Source of the DNA: a virus
DNA: 45,569 bases
Direction: 5' to 3' (one strand)
Virus record (IMG/VR): IMGVR_UViG_3300012362_000004
Coordinates: 1-45,569 of that record
Shown: positions 7,216 through 15,586 of the stretch, piece after piece
Layout of the letters: each line of letters begins with the position of its first letter
Position numbering within the stretch: position 1 is the stretch's first letter
Translations under genes and position numbers: made by a program
Notes under the pieces: generated by a model
Databases searched by the model: none
What the model saw: the letters and a program-made list of their open reading frames with translations, nothing else
What the model was told of the DNA's origin: nothing

Positions 7216-7523
7216 TGGCTTGGCTCCACAGGCAGCTCCAGCAATAGCCGCATCGGCTCACCCTTGTTCCAGCTGCACGTCAGCTTGAGACTTAGAGCTT
7301 CTATCTCGACACCGCTTACCTTGATCGTGCAGTTCGTCCAGTCGGGGCCGACTATCTCCACGTTGCCGACGCGCAGGTCGATAGCCTGGACTTCGATGTC
7401 CACCGTCTGCTGCGCCAGGGCGGTGGGCACGAACTCGATGCAGGGGCATCCCGGTTCCGCGCAGGCATTCCAGCCGTGGTGAACGTGGCCACACCGGCAG
7501 ATACCCGTCAAGTTATTACTCAT
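7212..7523 (-). CDS. zinc-knuckle protein of unknown function
   Basis: 103 residues from the ATG at 7523, overlapping the stop of the tail-joining gene as ATGA. The N-terminus MSNNLTGICRCGHVHHGWNA and AEPGCPC (Cys/His at about 9-32) form a zinc site of the 'C.CGH.H......C...GC.C' type common in phage and actinobacterial small proteins. The rest is beta-rich ('IEVQAIDLRVGNVEIVGPDW', 'IKVSGVEIEALSLKLTC'). Role unknown. Confidence 0.7.
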   Translation of the reverse strand: MSNNLTGICRCGHVHHGWNACAEPGCPCIEFVPTALAQQTVDIEVQAIDLRVGNVEIVGPDWTNCTIKVSGVEIEALSLKLTCSWNKGEPMRLLLELPVEPSQ

Positions 7524-8062
7524 GCCAACTTGCCTCCCACGTCGTACTGATTGACCGCGCCGGCGCGGAACTCGCCGCCGAAACCGCCGCGGCGGAATAA
7601 AGCTACAAACTGTGGGCGTAATTCCAGCAACGACCTTCGCAAGAAACTGCGCCCCCGGATGGCCCCCTGCTTGACCCACTTGGCGAAGCGGCGCTCGCCG
7701 GTCTGTGGGTCGATCCACGACAGCGCCTTGGCGTTGACCGGCTCTATTATTTTGCCACCTTGAACGCCCCACTCCAACCAGACGCCGTAGGCTAGGTTGG
7801 TGCCCACGATACCCGTCAGCCGGCTCTCGTCCACGTTGGCGAAGATGCTGTTGCGCAACCGGCCGGTGTCGGCGTGCGGGTAGTCGCCCTCTTTCGACGG
7901 CCCCAGGGTGCGCGTCGGCTGGCTGAGGTTCTCGACCACGCGCCGCTTCAATAATTCCGTGGCGTAGTAGATGATGCGCAGGACTTGCTTGCGCACCTTC
8001 TCGATCAACTCGGGGCCGCGGTAGGTCAGGCGCGCGTTCTTGAGACGGATGTTCTGGACCAT
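7520..8062 (-). CDS. HK97 gp10-like head-tail joining / tail protein
   Basis: 180 residues from the ATG at 8062, overlapping the previous stop as TGATG. The pattern 'HADTGRLRNSIFANVD' (about 78-93), 'GTNLAYGVWLEWGVQGG' and 'IRGRSFLRRSLLELRPQFV' is that of the HK97 gp10 family, whose members act at the head-tail junction and commonly have 'TG.L..SI' and 'YA...E.G' motifs. It follows the connector and head-closure genes, as expected. Confidence 0.8.
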   Translation of the reverse strand: MVQNIRLKNARLTYRGPELIEKVRKQVLRIIYYATELLKRRVVENLSQPTRTLGPSKEGDYPHADTGRLRNSIFANVDESRLTGIVGTNLAYGVWLEWGVQGGKIIEPVNAKALSWIDPQTGERRFAKWVKQGAIRGRSFLRRSLLELRPQFVALFRRGGFGGEFRAGAVNQYDVGGKLA

Positions 8063-8310
8063 CAGAAGGGCCTCTGGCCGCTCAGTGACACCGGCGGCAT
8101 GGTCTGGCCGTAGACCGTGAGCCAGATGCGTCCACCGTTGCGGACTATCTCGGCCAGCTCCTCTTGGGTCAATTTCCAACAGCTGACTACTACCGGCATG
8201 CCCTGCTCGGTGCTGGTCCGCAGCACACTGAGCGGGTCGCACTGGTCGGCCGTCATGTCGGGCGGCCGGTCCAGTACCACATTGGCCTCGGTGAAGCTGC
8301 ACGGCACCAT
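8062..8310 (-). CDS. small protein in the head-tail joining block
   Basis: 82 residues. The start ATG shares a base with the upstream TAA (TAATG), and the stop shares a base with the next start (TGATG). 'ANVVLDRPPDMTADQCDPLSVLRT' is followed by a strand-helix pattern. No family recognised. The position between head-closure and tail-joining genes suggests a structural or assembly role. Confidence 0.7.
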   Translation of the reverse strand: MVPCSFTEANVVLDRPPDMTADQCDPLSVLRTSTEQGMPVVVSCWKLTQEELAEIVRNGGRIWLTVYGQTMPPVSLSGQRPF

Positions 8311-8705
8311 TAGATTACGTCTCCAGTGCTGGGGTTATCTTCCTTCTTCGCGTCCACCAGCATGACCCACTCACGGTCCAGGCCCTGTTTCGAGCTTGGC
8401 AGACTGGCGACGCGCAGCACGGTGTTGTTGCCGGCCGTCTCCCAGCGCAGCCGGTCGCCCTCGCGCAGCAGCCGGCCGCCATCGCTGATGGTCGGCTTGA
8501 CCGTGAACACGATCCGGTGCGGGCGCTCGAAGCCCTGCTGCATGAGTTGCATGCCGCGCGCCGAGCCGGTCATGGGCACCACCCGGCACAGCAGCCGCCA
8601 GGGCGGGTTCGCGGCGGCGTAGTCGGTGCGGTCCACGCCCAGGCCGGCGCCCTTGGCGTAGCTGCTGAGCAGGACGGCGACGCGGTGGATGTCGGTTACG
8701 CTCAC
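8310..8705 (-). CDS. head-closure (stopper)-like protein
   Basis: 131 residues. The GTG start overlaps the upstream TGA as GTGA. A mid-to-late beta-rich part ('RIVFTVKPTISDGGRLLREGDRLRWETAGNNTVLRV', residues about 66-101) resembles the small beta-barrel of siphovirus head-closure proteins. These bind the connector and close the DNA exit. Order (connector, this, gp10-like) fits. The assignment is by pattern and order. Confidence 0.6.
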   Translation of the reverse strand: MSVTDIHRVAVLLSSYAKGAGLGVDRTDYAAANPPWRLLCRVVPMTGSARGMQLMQQGFERPHRIVFTVKPTISDGGRLLREGDRLRWETAGNNTVLRVASLPSSKQGLDREWVMLVDAKKEDNPSTGDVI

Positions 8706-8881
8706 GGGCTGACCTTATCGTCTTTATCATTCCAACAGATGTCGGCGATTATCAGAACTGCGGCACCAGCTGTAAAAATCCAGAATGCGCGCCAGTGCCC
8801 GTCTGCGCCGTCATGTCCGGCAAAACAGCAGAGCACGCCAACAAAGAAAGCTGTTATAGGTGATAGTTGCTTCTGAACCAC
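8702..8881 (-). CDS. small membrane protein, two helices
   Basis: 59 residues from a GTG at 8881. Two hydrophobic segments ('SPITAFFVGVLCCFAG' and 'AFWIFTAGAAVLIIADICW') are joined by the short polar turn HDGADGHWR, and a charged tail NDKDDKVSP follows. The stop overlaps the next start as GTGA, the coupling used throughout this operon, which supports that it is real. It lies 7 bases after a palindrome copy. A holin-like role is possible from topology alone. Confidence 0.65.
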   Translation of the reverse strand: MVQKQLSPITAFFVGVLCCFAGHDGADGHWRAFWIFTAGAAVLIIADICWNDKDDKVSP

Positions 8882-8888
8882 AGTTTAC

Positions 8889-8905
8889 CTATTAACGGCT
8901 AATAG
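8889..8905. repeat. 17-bp palindrome, copy 4 (CTATTAACGGCTAATAG)
   Basis: Begins directly after the stop codon (8906-8908) of the connector gene. Confidence 0.8.
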
Positions 8906-9700
8906 TTAGCCGCCCAAAAATCTGTTGTAGTTGACGTAGGGCTCCAGCATTCTTAACACCCCCTGCGGCAGCGCGTACTGGAGGCCGGTCGAGCTGCGCT
9001 GGCTCTGGGCGTCGTAGCTGACCGTGTGGCCCTCCAGCGACTCGCTGACCACCGTGCCGCCGTCGAAGCCGCCCGAGCGCTTGCGGAAGGCGACTAGCTC
9101 CTGAAACAGCTTGCCGCACGCCTCCATCGTCGCGATCTTCAGAGCCGGCACGCGCTGCTGGAGGTGCGCCGCCGAGTAGCCGCCGACGTAGGTGAGCTGC
9201 ACGCCTCTGCGGGCGCTGGTCCAGACGCCGGTGACGCGGTAGACCAGGCCGTCGTAGCACAGCCGCTGGCCGCCGACCGACTCCATCCAGTTGACCTGGT
9301 AGTCCGGCCCCTCGGCGAGTACGGTACCTGAAAAGTCGGGCGGACTCGGCACCAGCCAGGCGTTGGGGTTCTCGACCACCGACGTGACGGAGTAGATGGG
9401 CGGGTTGCGCACGCGCAGGCACTGCTGGTTGCCGAAGCCGAAGCTGCTGATAAGCTGGTTATTGTTGCTCAGCTCCCAGTAGCCCTCGTCCACCAACTGG
9501 TCGCGGTCGGTCGCCTGCGGGGTGTCGGGGTGATACTCGACGTAGGTCTGCTGCACCGGATTCCAGCCGATGAAATCCCTGACCAGTCCCTCGGCGGCGT
9601 TCCGCGCTACTTCCAGGGTCGCCAGGTCCACGTCGCTGACGTTGCCGGCGGCCAGGCCGGCGGCGATCAGGCACTCGGCCCTGTTCAGGATACTGGCCAT
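8906..9700 (-). CDS. head-tail connector (adaptor) protein
   Basis: 264 residues. The N-terminal helical region 'LATLEVARNAAEGLVRDFIGWNPV' (about 25-48) is the pattern of gp6/gp15-type adaptor proteins ('a...iE.ylG....'). 'GVQLTYVGGYSAAHLQQRVPALKIATMEACGKLFQEL' (about 160-196) matches the typical 'v.v.Y.aGy......vP..l..A...la...' segment. It forms the ring under the portal. The ATG overlaps the upstream stop as TGATG. Confidence 0.75.
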   Translation of the reverse strand: MASILNRAECLIAAGLAAGNVSDVDLATLEVARNAAEGLVRDFIGWNPVQQTYVEYHPDTPQATDRDQLVDEGYWELSNNNQLISSFGFGNQQCLRVRNPPIYSVTSVVENPNAWLVPSPPDFSGTVLAEGPDYQVNWMESVGGQRLCYDGLVYRVTGVWTSARRGVQLTYVGGYSAAHLQQRVPALKIATMEACGKLFQELVAFRKRSGGFDGGTVVSESLEGHTVSYDAQSQRSSTGLQYALPQGVLRMLEPYVNYNRFLGG

Positions 9701-10098
9701 CAGCCTGTCCCTCCAGCCAGTTGGTCCAGGACGCAGACGCAGCCCAGCTCGACCTCCTTGGTGGCGTTGGCCGGCTGACTGATGGTGCTGTCCACCACCA
9801 GCAGCTCGGCGTCGTACAGGCCGGCGCTGAGCAGGGCGGCGTCGGCCTCGGCGATCTCCAAAGTGTACTGCGCCGGGCTGGCGTCATTGCCGCGGTCGGT
9901 GATCGTCACGGTGGAGCCATTGGCCGTCACGCTGCCGCTCACCAGGTCTACGGCCGGCGTGCCGGCGTCGGTGCTGCCCACCTTGAAGCGCAGGCGGTCG
10001 GACGCGGCCAGCCCGATGGGACTCAGGCCGTCCGACTTATACAGCTGGCCGGCGAACACGTTGGTCCTACCCCGGTAGACGTTGAGGACGTAGCTCAC
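9700..10098 (-). CDS. beta-rich structural protein
   Basis: 132 residues starting at a GTG with GAGGAG upstream. Beta-rich, with 'FAGQLYKSDGLSPIGLAASDRLRFKVG', 'VTANGSTVTITDRGNDASPAQYTLEIAEADAALLSAGLYDAEL'. This is the immunoglobulin/BppU-N-like pattern found in phage baseplate and fibre proteins. It lies between a repeat protein and the connector. Probably a virion surface or attachment component; not certain. Confidence 0.55.
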   Translation of the reverse strand: MSYVLNVYRGRTNVFAGQLYKSDGLSPIGLAASDRLRFKVGSTDAGTPAVDLVSGSVTANGSTVTITDRGNDASPAQYTLEIAEADAALLSAGLYDAELLVVDSTISQPANATKEVELGCVCVLDQLAGGTG

Positions 10099-10107
10099 AC
10101 GGCTCCT

Positions 10108-11667
10108 CTACACGGGCGTAATCCTGGTCCTGGCCTGGCCGCGCTGGGCTATCACAGTGTCAGCCGGCTCGCGGCCGAAGCTCTGCGCGGTCGATGGCAC
10201 CAGTATACCGTTGGCGAGCTGCAACGTATAGGCCGCCGCGCCCGCGCGCGGGTAGCCGGGCGCCCTGGGCGGCAGCTCCAGCCGGCGCAGGGCCTCGGCG
10301 TTCTCGGGCGCCAGCTCAGCCGGCGGGAACGTGCAGTAGACGGCGTAGCTGCCGGCGCGGCGGGCGGGGTCAGCCCTGACCGGCAACTGTAAGCCGTTAA
10401 TAGGTTGCGGCTCAGACTGAACCACGAAACTACTGGCCGTCTGGTAGGCGTCCCGAGTAGCCCGCCGGCTACCGGGAGCGGCGCTGGGCAGCACCAGCCC
10501 GTTGACGGCCGCCGGCTCGCCCTGGATGACGAAGGAGCACGTCAGGTCATAGGAGCCGGCACGGCGGGGACCGGGAGCTGTAGCCGGCAGCAGCAGACCG
10601 TTGATCGCCTGGGGTTCACTCTGGACCACGAAGCTGGTCAGCGGCAGACCGTAGCCGTCGCCGGCCCGTCTGGCGCCCGGCGCGGCCTGGGGTAGCAACA
10701 ACCGCTGGCACTCGGCCGGCTCGTCGCGGACCACGAACGCCGGCAGCGCTGGCAAGTAAGCCGCCTGACCCGCGCGCGGGTAGCCGGGAGCGCGCTCGGG
10801 CAGACAGCGGCGGAACAGCTCGGGGAAGTCGGTGATCGGCTCCTCGACCGCCGGCCGCAGCGCGACCAGGTAGGCCGAGCTGCCGGCGCGGGCCTGCGCA
10901 CGCGCCACGGCTGGCCAGGACACGACCGAGACGGCAGGGGGTTCCGACTGCACCACGAAGGCGCTGGCGGCCTGGTAGGCATCCTGGCTGGCCCTTCGAG
11001 CGCCTGGAGCCGCGTCTGGCCACAGCAGCCCGATGCCTGACTGTGGTTCGCCTTGGACCACAAATGAGCTAGCCGTCTGGTAGGCGTCAGCCGTGGCCCG
11101 CCGGCTGCCGGGTGCCGCGGCCGGGATGAACAGTCCGATTCCCGGCTGAGGTTCCGACTGGACGACGAAGGCACTCGCGGTCTGGTAGGCGGACGCGGCG
11201 GCGCGGCGGTAGCCGGGCGCGCTGTCGGGCAGCAGTAGCGTCGTGCCGGCCTGGGGCTCCCCTTGCACGACGAACTGACTTGCCGTCTGGTAGGCGTCGG
11301 CGGTCGCCCGCCTGGCACCGGGTGCCGTGACCGGCAGAACTAACCCGATCCCCGGCTGCGGTTCCCCCTGGACCACGAAGCTCGGCAGGCCAGTCTGGTA
11401 GGCCATCTGGCCGGCGCGGGCGGCGGCCGGGGCCTTCTCGGGCAGCTCGCGGCGGTGGGCGGCCTCCTGATCTTCGTAGAGCAGTTGAGGCGCCAAGAGG
11501 ATCATGTAGGCCGAGAAAGCGGCGCGGGCCGGGCCGCGGGCGAACTGCGGCTGGCCGTGCTGCACCATCGCCGCCTGCGGCTCGTCCGGCGGCGGGATGG
11601 TGCGGCCAAGCGGCTGCGCCCACGGGCTATTGGCGGTGCTGCTCGGATTTCTGTGGAGGTAGGCCAT
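10108..11667 (-). CDS. tandem-repeat protein (about 13 units), tail fibre-like
   Basis: 519 residues built almost wholly from degenerate repeats of 32-36 residues. The unit consensus is APGxRRAxxxAYQTASxFVVQ followed by SEPQxxxxLxLP. About 13 units are seen, the best conserved at residues 95-240 and 330-440. A non-repeat N-terminus (MAYLHRNPSSTANSPWAQPL) and a short C-terminal tail flank them. The unit 'RAAFSAYMILLAPQLLYEDQ' near residue 50 is shared almost unchanged with the upstream neighbour, so the two genes share repeats by duplication. No known domain is recognised. Its position after the glycine-rich adhesins suggests a fibre or surface role. The ATG follows the previous stop directly. 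Confidence 0.75.
   Translation of the reverse strand: MAYLHRNPSSTANSPWAQPLGRTIPPPDEPQAAMVQHGQPQFARGPARAAFSAYMILLAPQLLYEDQEAAHRRELPEKAPAAARAGQMAYQTGLPSFVVQGEPQPGIGLVLPVTAPGARRATADAYQTASQFVVQGEPQAGTTLLLPDSAPGYRRAAASAYQTASAFVVQSEPQPGIGLFIPAAAPGSRRATADAYQTASSFVVQGEPQSGIGLLWPDAAPGARRASQDAYQAASAFVVQSEPPAVSVVSWPAVARAQARAGSSAYLVALRPAVEEPITDFPELFRRCLPERAPGYPRAGQAAYLPALPAFVVRDEPAECQRLLLPQAAPGARRAGDGYGLPLTSFVVQSEPQAINGLLLPATAPGPRRAGSYDLTCSFVIQGEPAAVNGLVLPSAAPGSRRATRDAYQTASSFVVQSEPQPINGLQLPVRADPARRAGSYAVYCTFPPAELAPENAEALRRLELPPRAPGYPRAGAAAYTLQLANGILVPSTAQSFGREPADTVIAQRGQARTRITPV
10387..10403. repeat. 17-bp palindrome, copy 5 (CTGTAAGCCGTTAATAG), inside a coding repeat
   Basis: Lies inside the repeat protein gene and encodes the PINGLQ part of a unit. 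Because other units use related INGL/VNGL residues with other codons, this copy may be partly chance. Confidence 0.45.
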
Positions 11668-14544
11668 TTATGTCGCCCTCCCCAGCCGGCCTGCCGCCGG
11701 ACCCTTGACGCTCACGGTCGTATCCCGCACGCCGCGGGTGCCGAAGTAATCCGATTGTAGCAGGGTGGCGCTCGGGTCGCCCAGCCGGTACGCCTCCTGT
11801 GCTGCCCGCCGGTAGCCGGGTGCCAGTGCCGGGCACAACTGGACGGCGGTGGACGGCTCACCCTGCACTACGGCGCTACAGAGTAGGTCGTAGCTACCCG
11901 CTCGCCTGGCACCAGGTGCTGCCCACGGCAGGTAGTCGTCAGCGCCCGGCATCGGCTCAGACTGAACCACGAAGCGGCTGTTGACCGCGTAGTCGCCGGC
12001 CCGGCGGTAGCCGGGAGCGGTCGCCGGCAGCTGGAGGAACGTCGCCGCCAACACCTCCTGCTCCAGCGCGGGCCGCAGGCCGCACCAGTAGGCCGCGGCG
12101 GCTGTCCGCACGGTGCCGGCGGCCCTGACTGTCACCTGTTGGACGGAAGCCGCCTGGGGCTCGCTAGGTACCACGGCGCGGCACAGCAGGTCGTAGCTGC
12201 CCGCCCGCCGGTAGCCTGGTGCCGTGGACGGCAGCACCAGGCCGTTGATGGGCTCCGGCTCATCCAGCGGCGGCACGGTGGCGCGCAGGTCGTAGGAGCC
12301 GGCGCGCTGGGCTGGCCTGGCAAAGTGCGGTACGCTCTGGACCGACGTAGCCTGCGGCTCGTCTAGCGGCGGCATGGTGGCGCGCAGGTCGTAGACGCTC
12401 CGAGCCGGGCCTCGGGCCAGGTGCGGAATGGTCAGCCGTTGGGCTTCAGCCGGCTCGCTCTGGACCACGAACCGGCTAGTGATACCGTAGTCGCCGGCGC
12501 GCCTTGCGCCGGGAGCTGCGGCTGTCACCTGGAGGCAATAGGGGTACTGCGTCTCCTCCGGCGGCACCAGCGGCACGATGATGCTGTAGGCCGTACCGGC
12601 GGCCCTGCGAGCGTAGGGTGCCACCTCGGGCACCCTGGCGCGGATGCAGGCCAGGTCCGATCCCTCCAGCGCCACCTGATCGACGTTCAGCGTCGTGATA
12701 CCGTAGGCCGACTGGCTGGCGCGGCGATGACCGGGTGCCGCCGCCGGCAAGATCAGCCGGGCGTCGGCCAGCGGCTCACTCTGGAGCGGCACCGACTGGC
12801 TGACGCCGTAGGCTGAGTACGCCGACCTCTGACCTCTGACCTCTAATCTCTGGTCCGGCAGCGCTAGCCGGTGGGCCATCGTCTGCGCTTCCGGCGGCGG
12901 GAACGTCGCCAGCACGGAGTAGTCGCCGGCCCGTCTGGCACTAGGAGCGCTCGCCGGCAGCAGCGGGTGCTGGCACTCCGGCGGCTCGCCGACGTAGGCC
13001 GCCAGCCGCGGCGTCAGGTCGTAGTCGCCGGCCTGGCGGGCGCCCGGTGCCCGGTGCGGCAGGCTCTGGACCATAGCCGCCTGCGGCTCGTCCGCCACTA
13101 TAAACCGATTATAGAGAGCGTAGCCGGCCTCCTGCCGGGCAGCCCCCCTGGCGACGTGCGGCAGTAGCGGCCACTGGTCAGCCGGCGGCGCGCTGGCCGG
13201 CAGCGGTGCCAGGCCGATGAAGTAGGCGTGCCCGGCGGCCCGCGGCGCCGGCGCGGCCCGGTCGGGCGGGCGCGGCTCCATCGACGCGAGGGGCTGGTCC
13301 ACGTCCAGTAGCCGGCGCGCAATCGTGTAGCCGTCGCCGGCCCGGCGCGCGGCCGGTGCCTGGTCTGGCCACAGCCACGGGAAGTAGGTCTGCTCGATGT
13401 CGAGCGGCGGTACCGTGCTGCGCAAGTCGTAGGAGCCGGCGCGCAGCGGCCCTCTAGCGAGGTGCGGTAGCACCTGGAGGAACGGCCCCGGTGCGTTCGC
13501 GATGGCCGGGGTATTGACGACGTGGTAGGCGTGGCGGGCCGCCCTGACATAGCCCGGCGCCGTCGCCGGCAGCAGTGGGCGCTGGCCCTCGGCTGGCTCC
13601 GCCTGCACGGTGAAGCGCGCCGCAATGTCGTAGGCGCCGCTGGCCGCGCGGCGGTAGCCCGGCGCTGCGCTGGGCAGCTCCAGCCGGCGCTGCGCGGTCG
13701 GGTCCTCGTACTGGACCTGCGGCGGCTGGGTGATCGAGTAGGCCGACGCGCCGGCGCGCTGGGCCGCCGGCGCCCTGGCGGTGATCTCCCTCCGGTGCTG
13801 CGCCTCCTGGTCCTCGTAGAGCAGCTGCGGCGCGAGCAGAATCATGTAGGCCGAGAAGGCTGCCCTGGGTGCTCCCCTGGCCATGTCGGTCACGGCGACC
13901 CGGCGGAACTGCTCCTCCGGCGGCGCGGCGTAGGTGATGCTGGTGCGCCCGGCGGCCCCGTTACCGCCGGCGCTGCCGCCGCTGTCGCCGCCGCCGCCCG
14001 CACCGCCCGGTGCCGTGCCGGCTTGGGCACCGGCGCCCGCCAGCGTGGCCCCGGCCCCACCCACGCCGCCCCCCGCGCCGGCCGTGCCGCCGGCCCCGCC
14101 GGTGCTGCCTACATCGTTGCCGCCGTTGCCGCCCGCGGCCGACGCGCTGCCCGACCCGCCGCCGCCCCCCCCGCCGCCGGCTGACACAGTGCCGCCGTTG
14201 CCGCCCGCGTTGACGGTCGTGCCGGTCCCGGAGCCGCCACCCCCGCCCGCTCCGCCGCCTTGGCCGCCGTTGCCAGTCACGTTCGTGCTGGAGTCGCCGA
14301 TGAGCTGGGAGCTGGTGCCGCCGCCGTCCGAGGTGCCGGCGCTGCCGACCGTGACCGTGTAGATGTTGCCGGGCGTGACCGGCACCGTGGGGTTGGCCGC
14401 GTAGCCGCCGCCGCCGCCGCCCGTGCCGGCCCCGATCAGTCCCGTCTGGCCCGCGCCGCCGCCGCCGATACACTCCACCAGCACGGACGTGACGCCGGCC
14501 GGGCAGGTCCAGGAAGACGAGCTGTCGAAGGTGTCAGTAGGCAC
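11668..14544 (-). CDS. glycine-rich adhesin fused to about 21 tandem repeats
   Basis: 958 residues from a GTG with GGAGGG upstream. Residues 1-35 (DTFDSSSSWTCPAGVTSVLV) are the usual entry to glycine-rich phage adhesin domains ('f...gsftwt.PaGvt.v.v...G.GGgG'). Residues about 28-210 are glycine-rich, like the polyglycine sandwich tips of T-even-type fibre adhesins. From about 225 to 940 come some 21 degenerate units of 32-36 residues, most with RRAGxYDL...F then VVQSEP and LPxxAPG. The fusion of a glycine-rich domain to this repeat is unusual. A receptor-binding fibre is the likely role. High GC and repeats make this region prone to slippage. Confidence 0.75.
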   Translation of the reverse strand: MPTDTFDSSSSWTCPAGVTSVLVECIGGGGAGQTGLIGAGTGGGGGGYAANPTVPVTPGNIYTVTVGSAGTSDGGGTSSQLIGDSSTNVTGNGGQGGGAGGGGGSGTGTTVNAGGNGGTVSAGGGGGGGGSGSASAAGGNGGNDVGSTGGAGGTAGAGGGVGGAGATLAGAGAQAGTAPGGAGGGGDSGGSAGGNGAAGRTSITYAAPPEEQFRRVAVTDMARGAPRAAFSAYMILLAPQLLYEDQEAQHRREITARAPAAQRAGASAYSITQPPQVQYEDPTAQRRLELPSAAPGYRRAASGAYDIAARFTVQAEPAEGQRPLLPATAPGYVRAARHAYHVVNTPAIANAPGPFLQVLPHLARGPLRAGSYDLRSTVPPLDIEQTYFPWLWPDQAPAARRAGDGYTIARRLLDVDQPLASMEPRPPDRAAPAPRAAGHAYFIGLAPLPASAPPADQWPLLPHVARGAARQEAGYALYNRFIVADEPQAAMVQSLPHRAPGARQAGDYDLTPRLAAYVGEPPECQHPLLPASAPSARRAGDYSVLATFPPPEAQTMAHRLALPDQRLEVRGQRSAYSAYGVSQSVPLQSEPLADARLILPAAAPGHRRASQSAYGITTLNVDQVALEGSDLACIRARVPEVAPYARRAAGTAYSIIVPLVPPEETQYPYCLQVTAAAPGARRAGDYGITSRFVVQSEPAEAQRLTIPHLARGPARSVYDLRATMPPLDEPQATSVQSVPHFARPAQRAGSYDLRATVPPLDEPEPINGLVLPSTAPGYRRAGSYDLLCRAVVPSEPQAASVQQVTVRAAGTVRTAAAAYWCGLRPALEQEVLAATFLQLPATAPGYRRAGDYAVNSRFVVQSEPMPGADDYLPWAAPGARRAGSYDLLCSAVVQGEPSTAVQLCPALAPGYRRAAQEAYRLGDPSATLLQSDYFGTRGVRDTTVSVKGPAAGRLGRAT
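13098..13114. repeat. 17-bp palindrome, copy 6 (CTATAAACCGATTATAG), inside a coding repeat
   Basis: Encodes part of YNRFIV in repeat unit 8 of the fused adhesin. Centre and one arm base deviate from the consensus. Confidence 0.45.
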
Positions 14545-14557
14545 GGCGCGCGCCCTC

Positions 14558-15235
14558 CTACGGCTGGGCCATCATGACGCGGCAGTACAGCTCGGGGTTA
14601 TCGGTGGACGGTGCCGGCCACGTCAGCACCACCTGCCCTGCCTGCCCAGCTCCGCCGACGTGCAGCGTCCCGCCACCGCCCCCTGGCGCAACCCCAGGGT
14701 TTGCCGCCGCTCCCCCAGTTCCACCCGCTGTACCGCCTCCGGTTCCAGCGGTACCGCCTGCTCCACCAGTACCGACGCCTCCGGCAGCCCCGTTGCCGCC
14801 TGCGCCGGTTGAGCCGCCGCCTCCGCCTCCGCCGCCTCCGCCTGTTGAGCCGGCAGAGCCGCCGAGGCCGCCGAGATTGATTACGTCGCCGACGTTGCCG
14901 GTCGTCTGGGTGCCGTCTGTTTTGCCACCCTTGCACTTTGCCAGCGAACCGTCGTCCCAATAGCAATCGCCACCGTCTACACCGTTCGCTCCGGCGGAAC
15001 CGACAACGACGTTGTAGGTGGTGCCGATGACGAGCCCGGTGAGCGTCTTCTTGATGTAGGGCGGCCCGCTCGCCCCGTTGCCTCCCAGACTGACCGCGCC
15101 GTCTTGACCGCCTCCAAAAGCTCCGTAAGCTTCAAATACCAGCGTCGTCGCCTGAGCCGCGAACTTGTACGTCCCCGAGGTTCTGATCGTGTAGGGACTG
15201 GCCCAGAGTTCGCCGATTCCGATTTGAGACTGCAT
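14558..15235 (-). CDS. glycine-rich adhesin-like protein
   Basis: 225 residues. The N-terminus 'SPYTIRTSGTYKFAAQATTL' then VFEAYGAFGGGQDGA is the glycine-rich domain entry, and 'GLVIGTTYNVVVGSAGANG' is typical of this family. Residues 125-195 are a nearly pure glycine/alanine/threonine tract. The end (VVLTWPAPSTDNPELYCRV) is non-repetitive. Such domains form flat, surface-exposed receptor-binding sandwiches at fibre tips. It is the second of three such proteins in a row. Confidence 0.75.
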   Translation of the reverse strand: MQSQIGIGELWASPYTIRTSGTYKFAAQATTLVFEAYGAFGGGQDGAVSLGGNGASGPPYIKKTLTGLVIGTTYNVVVGSAGANGVDGGDCYWDDGSLAKCKGGKTDGTQTTGNVGDVINLGGLGGSAGSTGGGGGGGGGGSTGAGGNGAAGGVGTGGAGGTAGTGGGTAGGTGGAAANPGVAPGGGGGTLHVGGAGQAGQVVLTWPAPSTDNPELYCRVMMAQP

Positions 15236-15251
15236 CCGTTACCTCGCAGTC

Positions 15252-15575
15252 TCAGGCGGACGTGTTGATACTGATGGCGAAGTCCGCCCATTCCTTCGGT
15301 GAAGTCTGGTCAATCACCTGGATCATGACCTGGTTGTAATTCATCTCAGCCGCGGTCAAAGCCACGTTCACCCAGATAGAAGAGGACGGATCGACGCTGG
15401 GCAGCGTTGTGGTGTTCGTCATCGCTCCGCCGTCACCAGCATTCTTAAAATCACCGCTGGCGATGGTCGGGTTCGCCTTGAACGAACCGGGATTTGCCAT
15501 GTCCTGGAGCGCAATCTGCACGGTGAACGCTTGGTTCTTTTTCGGCGGGTTGCTTTGTTGGTATGTGGCAGCCAC
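15252..15575 (-). CDS. phage structural protein, fibre-associated
   Basis: 107 residues from the GTG at 15575, chosen because AGGGAGA lies six bases upstream. The in-frame GTG at 15605 would overlap the previous gene. 'FKANPTIASGDFKNAGDGGA' then MTNTTTLPSVDPSSS and 'VNVALTAAEMNYNQVMIQVID' match a domain I know from phage virion genes ('aGDf.is.Dgga..nl.tlp.v.p..g..v.v.LsaaEm'). That domain is usually near tail fibres. Its exact role is not known. Confidence 0.7.
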   Translation of the reverse strand: MAATYQQSNPPKKNQAFTVQIALQDMANPGSFKANPTIASGDFKNAGDGGAMTNTTTLPSVDPSSSIWVNVALTAAEMNYNQVMIQVIDQTSPKEWADFAISINTSA

Positions 15576-15586
15576 CGTTTGTCTCC

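Noticed and set aside
13934-14362. Proline-rich plus-strand frame
   Set aside because: Pure complement of the glycine-rich adhesin (GGC read as GCC/CCG). Same for 15624-16031 and 14574-14963.
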